Positions 49,534 through 56,628 of a stretch of DNA of 64,000 bases are shown here, piece by piece. Numbering within the stretch: position 1 is the first letter of the stretch; each line of letters starts with the position of its first letter. A program made the position numbers and the translations under genes. This DNA is from Leifsonia sp. AG29 (GTDB lineage Bacteria > Actinomycetota > Actinomycetes > Actinomycetales > Microbacteriaceae). The stretch is taken from contig NZ_VMSF01000001.1 in assembly GCF_009765225.1 (NCBI RefSeq), forward strand, positions 1 to 64,000. The letters run 5' to 3'. The notes beneath the pieces were generated by a model. That model saw only the letters and a program-made list of their open reading frames with translations. It was not told where the DNA came from and did not search any database.

Positions 49534-50921
49534 GCGTCGTCTTCCCCGAGCAGAGCCTCGACGATCCCGACCGACTCGGCGACGACCGCCAGACGCTCCG
49601 CCCGCCGCTGTGCGTCGGCGTCGAGGTGCGCTTGGAGGCGCCTCCTCACCTCGCCCGTGTCGAGCAGCGAGCGCCCGGAGCTCACCCGCCGGACCCCGCC
49701 GACCCAGACGGTGGCGACGGAATCGGCGGTGCCGAGTCGCACGATCTCCGTGACGGCCGCCGCGGGGTCGGTCTCGAGCGCGAGGGCGACCAGATCCGCC
49801 GGGGCCCCGGGCTCCAGGCGGCCGAGCTCGCGGCGGCCGACCGCTTCGGCACCGCCGGTCGTCGCAAGCGCGAACACGGCGGTCTCGTCGATCGGATCGC
49901 CGATCCCGGCGGCCGAATCGACCGCGTCGCGCATCACGGAGAACATGTCGGGATGGGCCGTGTTCTGGCTGTCGATCCCGAGCGCCGACGGAATCCCGCG
50001 GCGCAGCCACTCAGCGACCCGAGCCGTCCCGACTCCCAGTGCCCGGTTCGAACTCGGGCAGTGCACCAGGACGACCCCGCGCTGCGCGATGACCGTGAGC
50101 TCCTCGTCCGTGAGGTGCACGGCATGCGCGGCCGAGAGGCGGGAGTCGAGGAGCCCGGCTCGGTCGAGCCGGGCGACCGGCGGCTCGTCGCCGGCGATCC
50201 ACGTCCGCTGGTGGACGCTCTCGTTGAGATGGGTGTGGAGCCGGGAGACGGCCGGAAGGCGCGCGAGCCGATCGAGCGCGTCGGGGCTGACCCACTGCGA
50301 CGCGACCGGGCCGGCGCCCCAGTCGGGCACGCCTCCCTGTTCGGCCTGCAGCCAGGCGTCCGCGAGGGCGCCGAACCCGGCCGGGTCCATGCGATGCGAG
50401 ACCTCCGGGATGAGCGACCAGGCGCCTCGGGGCGGTTGCGGCGCCCGCTCGGCCCGATCGCTGTAGCCGAGGATGACCAGAGCCCGGATGCCGCTCTCCC
50501 TCAGCCCGTGGGCCGTGTCGGCCAGCATCGACCGATACGCGTCCGGATCGTCGAAGGAATGGGCCATCCCCTGGACCGTGGTGACCCCGGTCTCCAGGAG
50601 CTCGGCGGCGGCGAGCCGGGCTTCGTCCGCGGGGGAGAGCGGTGTCATGGCCGCCAGAGAGCACAGCCACGACTCGAGCCGGCGCTGCGGGATGCCGTGG
50701 GCGTCGAGCGGCATGCCGCGCAGATGCGAGTGCGCGTCGATCATGCCGGGCATCAGCGTTCCCGGGACGTCGATCACCGGCAGCCCCTCGGTCGGCAGGT
50801 CGATGAAGCGGCCGACCTGGCCGATCGTCCCGTCGGCGATGATCACGCCTCCGCCGGCGATGGCCTCGCCTGTCGCGCTCGGCACGAGAGTGCGTGCCCG
50901 GATGGCGTAGCCGCTGTTCAC
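49530..50921 (-). CDS. Amidohydrolase-superfamily metal hydrolase (TRZ/ATZ-like)
   Basis: GTG 50921 gives 463 residues. His64-x-His66 (DAHSHLRG), HTHLNESV, HAVHLTDEE and LGIDSQN give the mononuclear metal site of cytosine deaminase/chlorohydrolase-type enzymes. The N- and C-terminal beta domains are present. Likely reaction: hydrolytic deamination or ring opening of a nitrogen heterocycle or amide. It overlaps the permease stop by 4 bases. Confidence 0.86.
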   Translation of the reverse strand: MNSGYAIRARTLVPSATGEAIAGGGVIIADGTIGQVGRFIDLPTEGLPVIDVPGTLMPGMIDAHSHLRGMPLDAHGIPQRRLESWLCSLAAMTPLSPADEARLAAAELLETGVTTVQGMAHSFDDPDAYRSMLADTAHGLRESGIRALVILGYSDRAERAPQPPRGAWSLIPEVSHRMDPAGFGALADAWLQAEQGGVPDWGAGPVASQWVSPDALDRLARLPAVSRLHTHLNESVHQRTWIAGDEPPVARLDRAGLLDSRLSAAHAVHLTDEELTVIAQRGVVLVHCPSSNRALGVGTARVAEWLRRGIPSALGIDSQNTAHPDMFSVMRDAVDSAAGIGDPIDETAVFALATTGGAEAVGRRELGRLEPGAPADLVALALETDPAAAVTEIVRLGTADSVATVWVGGVRRVSSGRSLLDTGEVRRRLQAHLDADAQRRAERLAVVAESVGIVEALLGEDDA

Positions 50922-51697
50922 GTTCGCACCGCCCAGCCGAGGAACAGCCGCTCCGCGAGCGACACGACGCTGAACAGCGCCCAGGCGACCACCGCCGAGA
51001 GCACGACCGCTCCCCACATCGTCGGGATGTCCAGTCCGAGCCAGGATTGGACGACGAGCCTGCCGAGTCCGGCGCCGCCGATGACCCATTCGGCCGTCAT
51101 GACGCCGAGGACCGCGCCGGGTGCGGAGATGCGGAGCGCGCTCACGAACCACGGCATGGCGAACGGGATGCGCACGCGCACGTACTGGAACACTGGGCCG
51201 GCGTTGAACACGTGCCCGAGTTCGAGCGCTTCCTGCGGCACGGATCGCAGGCCGACGATGGTGTTGACGAGCGTCGGGAAGAACACGATGAGGGCGCCGA
51301 CGACGACGGCGGACAGGACGCCTCGACCGAAGAACAGCGTGATGAACGGGGCCAGGGCGACGATCGGGATCGACCGGACCATCACCGCGCCGGGATAGAT
51401 GATGTCGGCGAGCGGCCGGGAGGCGCTGACCAGGAGCGCGAGGGCGAACCCCACCAGATTCCCGAGCGCGAAGCCGGCGAGCACCGATCCGATCGTGCTC
51501 ATCGTCGCCGCACCGATCGCCGGCCAGTCGGCCTGGGTCAGGATGGTGGCCGGGCTCGGGAGCACGGTGACGGAGGTGCCGGTCAGCGAGGTCCCGAGCT
51601 GCCAGACGACCAACAGGGCGCCCACCACGAGGACGGGGGCCAGGACGACACCGGGACGGAGGCTGGGCCGCGGCATCCGCGGCGTCGCAGAACTCAT
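50918..51697 (-). CDS. ABC transporter permease (taurine/nitrate/pyrimidine type), A
   Basis: A 259-residue permease with six hydrophobic segments and an EAA-like loop (RSVPQEALELGHVFNAGPVF). It belongs to the SsuC/TauC/ThiX group. Start ATG 51697 overlaps the other permease stop by 4 bases. Two different permeases suggest a heterodimeric channel. Confidence 0.86.
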   Translation of the reverse strand: MSSATPRMPRPSLRPGVVLAPVLVVGALLVVWQLGTSLTGTSVTVLPSPATILTQADWPAIGAATMSTIGSVLAGFALGNLVGFALALLVSASRPLADIIYPGAVMVRSIPIVALAPFITLFFGRGVLSAVVVGALIVFFPTLVNTIVGLRSVPQEALELGHVFNAGPVFQYVRVRIPFAMPWFVSALRISAPGAVLGVMTAEWVIGGAGLGRLVVQSWLGLDIPTMWGAVVLSAVVAWALFSVVSLAERLFLGWAVRT

Positions 51698-52473
51698 GCG
51701 GACGCCCCTCCCGGACGTGCGGAGCGGTGCCAGGGCGTCGCAGCTCGTCCGATAACGGAGAAGAAGAGCACGATCAGGCCGTTCAGCACGGTCGCCACGA
51801 GGATCACCGTCCAGAGCAGGGGGACATCGAAGTTGAACATGGACTGCAGGATCATGACCCCGAGCCCGAGCTCCGCCCCCATCCACTCCGCGAGAATCGC
51901 GCCGATGAAGGCCGCCGGTCCCGCGATCGCGAAGGACGAGAAAAGAGCGGGCAGGACCGCCGGGGCGCGCAGTCGGAGAAGTCGCCGGAAGTACCCCATC
52001 GCCAGGACGCGACCCAGTTCCTCGACGCGCGGGTCGAGCGTCCTGAGCGCACCGGTCACGTTCACCAGGACGGGGAAGTAGGCCGACAGGGCCGACACGG
52101 CGACTTTGCTCGCCATGCCGAGCCCGAACCACGCCGTCAGGGGAGCGGCGATCGCGATCACGGGCACGGCGTACAGCAGCAGAGCGAGCCAATAGAGCGC
52201 TGTGCCCGCCGTGCGGAAGCGATCGATCACGACGCTGAGCAGGACGGCGCTCGCAGCGCCGATGGCGAACCCGAGCCCGGCCTCCGCGAGGGTCTGGCCC
52301 GAGACCAGGACGATCGCGTTCCAGCGATCGACGAGGGTGCTCGCGATCGTGCTCGGCGGGACGATCGCAGAGCCGGGAGCCATGGTCGTCGCCGTGCCGA
52401 CCTGCCAGGCGACGAGGGCCAGCAGGTAGAAGCCGATCGGGATCGCATAGCGGAGGGCCTTCTTCGCGGTCAC
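51694..52473 (-). CDS. ABC transporter permease (taurine/nitrate/pyrimidine type), B
   Basis: A 259-residue permease starting at GTG 52473 (overlap 4 with the ATPase stop). Six membrane segments; EAA-like loop ALRTLDPRVEELGRVLAMGY. Pairs with the permease at 50918 to import the substrate bound by the lipoprotein at 54067. Confidence 0.86.
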   Translation of the reverse strand: MTAKKALRYAIPIGFYLLALVAWQVGTATTMAPGSAIVPPSTIASTLVDRWNAIVLVSGQTLAEAGLGFAIGAASAVLLSVVIDRFRTAGTALYWLALLLYAVPVIAIAAPLTAWFGLGMASKVAVSALSAYFPVLVNVTGALRTLDPRVEELGRVLAMGYFRRLLRLRAPAVLPALFSSFAIAGPAAFIGAILAEWMGAELGLGVMILQSMFNFDVPLLWTVILVATVLNGLIVLFFSVIGRAATPWHRSARPGGASA

Positions 52474-53273
52474 GCGTCCTCCAGGCGCTCGTATGCCGAG
52501 CTGAGCAGCGCGGTGAGGGCGCGCTCGTGCTCGATGAACTCGGGCGAGAGCATGTCGTCGAGCGTCCGCGGGCGGGGGAGGTCGATCTCCCGTCGCTCGA
52601 TGATCCGGCCGGGGTTCCGACCCATGACCAGCACCGTGTCCGAGAGGAACACGGCCTCGCTGACGTTGTGGGTCACCAGCAGCGCCGTCGTGCCGGTCGC
52701 CTGCCAGATCCGCTGCACCTCGGCGTTCAGCTGACGGCGCCGCAGTTCGTCGAGGCCGTTGAACGGCTCGTCGAGGAACAGGACCCGCGGATGGTCGATG
52801 AGCGCGCGGGCGATGGCGACACGTCGTGCCATACCGCCGGACAGCTTCGCCGGGGCGGTGTGCTCGAATCCGTCCAATCCGACGAGCTGCAGCATCTCCA
52901 TCGCCCGCGAGCGGCGCTCTGCCCGGCCGATGCCGCGGGCCTGCAGCGGAAGCTCCACGTTGGCGACCGCCGAGCGCCACGGAAGGAGCACGGGGTCCTG
53001 GAATACGAACCCGAAGTCGCCGGCTTCCCTGGCCTCCTTGGCGCTCCGTCCGAACAGGCTGACGTTGCCGCGAGAAGGATCGATGATGTCCGCCACGATG
53101 CGCAGGACGGTGGACTTGCCGCACCCCGAGGGGCCGAGCAGTGTCGTGAAGCCACCCGCATCGAGTGTGAAGGTCACATCGTTCAGGGCGGTGAGAGTGC
53201 TGCCGCGCTCCCCGGCGAAGTCCTTGCCGACCCCGTCGACGACGATCGTCGAGGTCGCCGTAGCGGTCGTCAC
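52470..53273 (-). CDS. ABC transporter ATPase (SsuB/TauB type)
   Basis: GTG 53273 gives 267 residues. Walker A GPSGCGKST (47-55), Q-loop FQDP, signature LSGGM, Walker B VLFLDEP and switch VTHN are all present. The signature is LSGGM rather than LSGGQ, common in this subgroup. Energises the importer encoded around it. GTGA overlap with the neighbouring amidohydrolase. Confidence 0.9.
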   Translation of the reverse strand: MTTATATSTIVVDGVGKDFAGERGSTLTALNDVTFTLDAGGFTTLLGPSGCGKSTVLRIVADIIDPSRGNVSLFGRSAKEAREAGDFGFVFQDPVLLPWRSAVANVELPLQARGIGRAERRSRAMEMLQLVGLDGFEHTAPAKLSGGMARRVAIARALIDHPRVLFLDEPFNGLDELRRRQLNAEVQRIWQATGTTALLVTHNVSEAVFLSDTVLVMGRNPGRIIERREIDLPRPRTLDDMLSPEFIEHERALTALLSSAYERLEDA

Positions 53274-54007
53274 GGCGTCCTCAGGTTCAGCACCCGGGCC
53301 AGGTTCTCGCCCTCCACCAGGCGACGGTCCGCCTCGTTCGGAATGGCCCGCGCGATCTTGGCGCGTTCGAGCGCGAAGTGGCTCCCGGGCCAGTCGGTGC
53401 CCATGACGATCCGCTCCGGTCCGAGCTTCTTGTAGGCCATCTGGACCTCGAGCAGCTGGGTGCTCGAAGTCTCCAGGTAGATGTGCGGATTGCGCTCGGC
53501 GACGATGAGTGCCTCGGTCACGTTCCACACGGTGCCCATGTGAGCGATGAGCACAGGGGCCTCCGGGAAGTTCCGCGAGATCTCCTCGATCGCGAGCGGG
53601 GCGCACCAGGGGTCGTCGAGTGCGTTGACGAGCAGGACGAGGCCCTCCTCGGTCGCCGCTTGGAAGATCGGGTCGAGAAGGCCGTGGTCGGCGAAATGGT
53701 AGCCGTGGAGCGTCGGGTGGAGCTTGATCCCCTTGAGACCGAGGCGCGCGCACTCCCGCAGGGTCTCGACCGCGCCGGGGAAGCGCGGGTTGACCTGGCC
53801 GAAACCGATGAACCGGTCAGGGTGGGCCTCGACGATGGAGGCGATGTACGCGTTGTCGATGCTCTGTCCGAGGGAGCACCCGACGGCCATGTCGACCCCC
53901 GCCTCATCCATGTGAGCAAGGATGAGTTCGGGAGTGTAGGACTCGGCAGTGAGGTAGTCGGAGGTCCCGGAGGCCTCCCAGATGTTGTTGTACGCGTCGA
54001 TGATCAC
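53270..54007 (-). CDS. Amidohydrolase-2-type TIM barrel protein lacking the HxH motif
   Basis: GTG 54007 (RBS GAAGGCGGA) gives 245 residues. IDAYNNIW (3-10) stands where Asp-x-His-x-His is expected. KGIKLHPTLHGYHF, LIAHMGTVWN and MGTDWPG of the family are retained. With the two N-terminal histidines replaced by Tyr and Asn, the usual metal site is incomplete. It may use one metal with fewer ligands, or be a binding protein. Second gene of the operon, 59 bases after the binding protein. Confidence 0.78.
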   Translation of the reverse strand: MIIDAYNNIWEASGTSDYLTAESYTPELILAHMDEAGVDMAVGCSLGQSIDNAYIASIVEAHPDRFIGFGQVNPRFPGAVETLRECARLGLKGIKLHPTLHGYHFADHGLLDPIFQAATEEGLVLLVNALDDPWCAPLAIEEISRNFPEAPVLIAHMGTVWNVTEALIVAERNPHIYLETSSTQLLEVQMAYKKLGPERIVMGTDWPGSHFALERAKIARAIPNEADRRLVEGENLARVLNLRTP

Positions 54008-54066
54008 GGTTCCGCCTTCGCAGCTCGGTGCGGCTGCCGCCCGTGCCGGGCGGCAGCCGCGTGAGG

Positions 54067-55122
54067 TCATTCCAACAGGCTCGTCTTGTCCCCGTAGACC
54101 GCGTCGAGCACCGTCGGGTCCACGACGTCTTTCGCGTCGAGCTTCTTGGTCAGGGTCCCTGCCGCGACCAGCGAGTCGATGAACGCCTGCATCTGCTCTG
54201 CGGACACCCGCAGCACACCGGTCTTCGACTCGATGAGCGACGCCTGGATCTTCGCGGTTTGGGTCTCGGTCGACAGCTTCAGGCCGCCTGTCGGGTTCAC
54301 GTCGTTGACGACGATCTTGGCCGCATCCTCGGGGTGGGCGTTCATCCACTCGTAGCCCTTCACCGCGGCGGTCATGAACTTCTCGATGGTCTTCCGCTTG
54401 GCCGGGTCGGCCAGGTTGGCCTTGGTGGTGACGATGACGTTGCCGTAGCTGGGCACCTTGGTGATGTCGTCCACGTACAGGTACTTCACCTTCAGACCCT
54501 GGACCTCCAGCGAGGCGCCCTGCGATGTCGCGTAGCCGCCGTACCCGGCGACCTGATGGGTCACGAGCTGGGTCGGATCGGCGCCGGCGGGGACGATCGT
54601 CACCTTGGAGACATCGACCCCGTCCGCCTGGAGTGCGGACTTCAGCTGGGCGATGCCGTTGTCGGGGTAGGCGATGGTCTTCCCCTCCAAGTCCTTGGCC
54701 GAGGAGATCGGCTTGTCCGCCAGGCTCATGATCGCCATCGGCGACTTCTGGAACACCGCTCCGATCGCGACGAGCGGCTCCCCCTTGGCGATGGCCTCGA
54801 GGAGGAGGGTGTTGTCCTCGTCGCCGAGGAGGGCCGTGCCATTGGCGACCTGCTGCCAGGCGAGAATGTTGGATCCGCCGGCGGTGAAAGTCGGTTCGAT
54901 CCCTTCGTCGGAGAAGAACTTCTCCTTGTCTGCGGCGAAGAATCCGCCGAACTGGGTGATCTTGAGCCAGCTCAGCTGGTACTTCACGGGCGTTTGGGCG
55001 GCGGTGCTCTGCGCGGCTCCGCTGGTGCCGGAGCAAGCGGCGAGGACCAGCGCGATGGAGAGGGCTGTGGCAGCGAGCAGCGAACGCTTCACTCGCCTCG
55101 AGGTCTTGGTGCTGTGCGTCAT
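54067..55122 (-). CDS. ABC substrate-binding lipoprotein (NMT1/THI5-like)
   Basis: ATG 55122 (RBS GGGAAG) gives 351 residues: signal and lipobox VLAAC (Cys30), then YQLSWLKITQFGGFFAADKE and a two-lobe NMT1/SsuA/RutG-associated pattern. Such proteins bind thiamine precursors, taurine, pyrimidines or other small nitrogenous compounds. First gene of the 15-gene operon. Its upstream region has unusual repeats and a hairpin. Confidence 0.88.
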   Translation of the reverse strand: MTHSTKTSRRVKRSLLAATALSIALVLAACSGTSGAAQSTAAQTPVKYQLSWLKITQFGGFFAADKEKFFSDEGIEPTFTAGGSNILAWQQVANGTALLGDEDNTLLLEAIAKGEPLVAIGAVFQKSPMAIMSLADKPISSAKDLEGKTIAYPDNGIAQLKSALQADGVDVSKVTIVPAGADPTQLVTHQVAGYGGYATSQGASLEVQGLKVKYLYVDDITKVPSYGNVIVTTKANLADPAKRKTIEKFMTAAVKGYEWMNAHPEDAAKIVVNDVNPTGGLKLSTETQTAKIQASLIESKTGVLRVSAEQMQAFIDSLVAAGTLTKKLDAKDVVDPTVLDAVYGDKTSLLE

Positions 55123-55160
55123 GTGATTCACTTCCCTGATTCGGCTTCGGGTGGGTTGCG

Positions 55161-55198
55161 GCGAATTCCAGTGGTACGGGCGAATTCCCATGGTGCGG
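55161..55198. repeat. Tandem 19-base repeat upstream of the 15-gene operon
   Basis: Two contiguous copies, GCGAATTCCAGTGGTACGG (55161-55179) and GCGAATTCCCATGGTGCGG (55180-55198), agree at 16 of 19 positions. They lie 38-76 bases before the binding-protein start on its upstream side. The two-turn spacing suggests a regulator or RNA element; no known site matches. Confidence 0.6.
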
Positions 55199-55202
55199 GA
55201 GG

Positions 55203-55239
55203 GCCGCTCCCCTCCAGCCGGGGGAGCGAGGGGAGCGGC
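55203..55239. promoter_or_regulatory. 12-base-stem hairpin in the operon leader
   Basis: GCCGCTCCCCTC (55203-55214) pairs perfectly with GAGGGGAGCGGC (55228-55239) around a 13-base loop. On the minus strand it would lie in the 5' leader of the operon, right before the tandem repeats. It could be an attenuator or terminator. Confidence 0.5.
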
Positions 55240-55327
55240 ACAGCCATCGTCTGCTCCGGCTTGCTGCCGTCGCAATCGACAAACTGCCCGTGAGTGGTGC
55301 GAGTGACTTTACGATTCGTCAGCGTCG

Positions 55328-55366
55328 CGCGGATTTCGCGGGTGTGGCTTTCGCGTAAAATCCGCG
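55328..55366. promoter_or_regulatory. Inverted repeat in the LacI/importer divergent region
   Basis: CGCGGATTT (55328-55336) and AAATCCGCG (55358-55366) are perfect 9-base arms with 21 bases between. They are in the 371-base gap between the importer gene and the divergent LacI gene. This is a possible operator for PucR or LacI. Confidence 0.4.
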
Positions 55367-55493
55367 ATGTGCGCTGGTCGCGCGGCCGATCGGGACTACG
55401 TGATGTCAGCGACTCTGCGCCGAAATATCTCCGTAACAGTCCTCGTCCACCGTCTTTCCTCCCCCTGTCGCCTCGGTGGCTACACTCGGTTCC

Positions 55494-56498
55494 ATGAAGC
55501 GTGCCACCATCTACGACGTGGCACGCGCGGCCGGTGTCTCGCATCAGACCGTCACCCGTTATCTCAACGGATTCGAGGGCATTCGCCCGTCGACTCGGGA
55601 GCGGGTGCAAGCGGCGCTGGAGGAACTCGACTATCGGCCGAACGGAGCGGCGCGCTGGCTGCGGTCGCGGCAGTCGAACCGGATCGGCATCCTCGCTCAC
55701 CGCATGGAGCTCTCGGGTCCCGGTCGGATCATGGCGGGCGCGACAAAAGCCGCCCGCAGTCGTGGCTTCGTGCTCGACATCGCGTCGATGGACGGAGAGG
55801 ACGCCGCGTCGGTGGACCGCGCGCTCGACGTCGTCATGGAGCACCAGATCGCAGGCGTATTTGCGACAGCCCAGACCGTCGTGGTGCGCGACGCAGTCGC
55901 CGACCGTCACCTGGACGTTCCCTTCGTCTTGGATTCCGCGGAGGCTCTCGAGCTTGTCGGAGGGCATTCGCGCGCCTATCCCGGGCGGCTCGCCGCCGCA
56001 CACCTCGCGCAGCTCGGCCACCGGAAGGTCGCATTGGTGAACGGTCCGCACGTGTGGACCGCGTCCGGCGAGCGCCGCAGCAGCTTCGTCGAAGCCGCCG
56101 CCGGGCTGGGTCTCGAGGTGGTCTGGGAGTGGGAGGGCGACTGGTCGGCCGAGTCCGGATACCAAGCGGCCGGCCAATTCCCCGGAGAGGCGACCGCGGT
56201 GTCTGCGGCGAACGACAGCATGGCCATCGGCCTGATCTACGGGCTCACCGAGCGCGGCATCCGGGTTCCCGAGGACATCAGCGTCATCGGTATAGACGAT
56301 TCCCCCGAGTCGAGGTTCCACCTGCCTCCGCTGACCACCGTCCGCCTCGATTTCGAGGGCGAAGGCGCGTACCTGATGAATGTGCTGATCGCCAAGATCG
56401 AGGGGGAGGATGTCGGTGGCGTCCCCGCCTATCGGGTGCCCGAACTCGTGGCCCGTGGATCGACGGCGGCGGTCGGGTCCTCCGACGCGCGAGCGTAA
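55494..56498 (+). CDS. LacI-family regulator of the beta-galactoside locus
   Basis: ATG 55494 starts MKRATIYDVARAAGVSHQTV, the LacI HTH and hinge, with a 334-residue periplasmic-binding-fold sensor (NDSMAIGLIYGL, VIGIDDSPESRFHLPPLTTV). The HTH region YDVARAAGVSHQTVTRYLNG is complete. It sits upstream of the GH42 gene; the 18-base palindrome at 56556 is its probable operator. RBS is weak. Confidence 0.87.
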   Translation: MKRATIYDVARAAGVSHQTVTRYLNGFEGIRPSTRERVQAALEELDYRPNGAARWLRSRQSNRIGILAHRMELSGPGRIMAGATKAARSRGFVLDIASMDGEDAASVDRALDVVMEHQIAGVFATAQTVVVRDAVADRHLDVPFVLDSAEALELVGGHSRAYPGRLAAAHLAQLGHRKVALVNGPHVWTASGERRSSFVEAAAGLGLEVVWEWEGDWSAESGYQAAGQFPGEATAVSAANDSMAIGLIYGLTERGIRVPEDISVIGIDDSPESRFHLPPLTTVRLDFEGEGAYLMNVLIAKIEGEDVGGVPAYRVPELVARGSTAAVGSSDARA

Positions 56499-56515
56499 CC
56501 GTTCGGTCACGGTTC

Positions 56516-56544
56516 TTGTGGCGACGTGCGCGTCTGTGTAGCCT
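56516..56544 (+). promoter_or_regulatory. Possible promoter of the GH42 operon
   Basis: TTGTGG (56516-56521), 17 bases, then TAGCCT (56539-56544) preceded by TGTG. Modest match; supported by the operator starting 12 bases downstream. Confidence 0.35.
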
Positions 56545-56555
56545 GGCCCTCACGA

Positions 56556-56573
56556 AATGTTGTCGACAACATT
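56556..56573. promoter_or_regulatory. LacI-type operator O1
   Basis: AATGTTGTC-GACAACATT is a perfect 18-base palindrome with the central CG typical of LacI operators. A partial copy, TGTTGTCGACGAGC, is at 56592-56605, half-matching. Position after the promoter and before the GH42 start (56629) fits repression by the LacI protein. Confidence 0.75.
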
Positions 56574-56628
56574 GACCGGTCACATCCGGGGTGTTGTCGA
56601 CGAGCTGAATTGACGCGGAAGGTCGACG

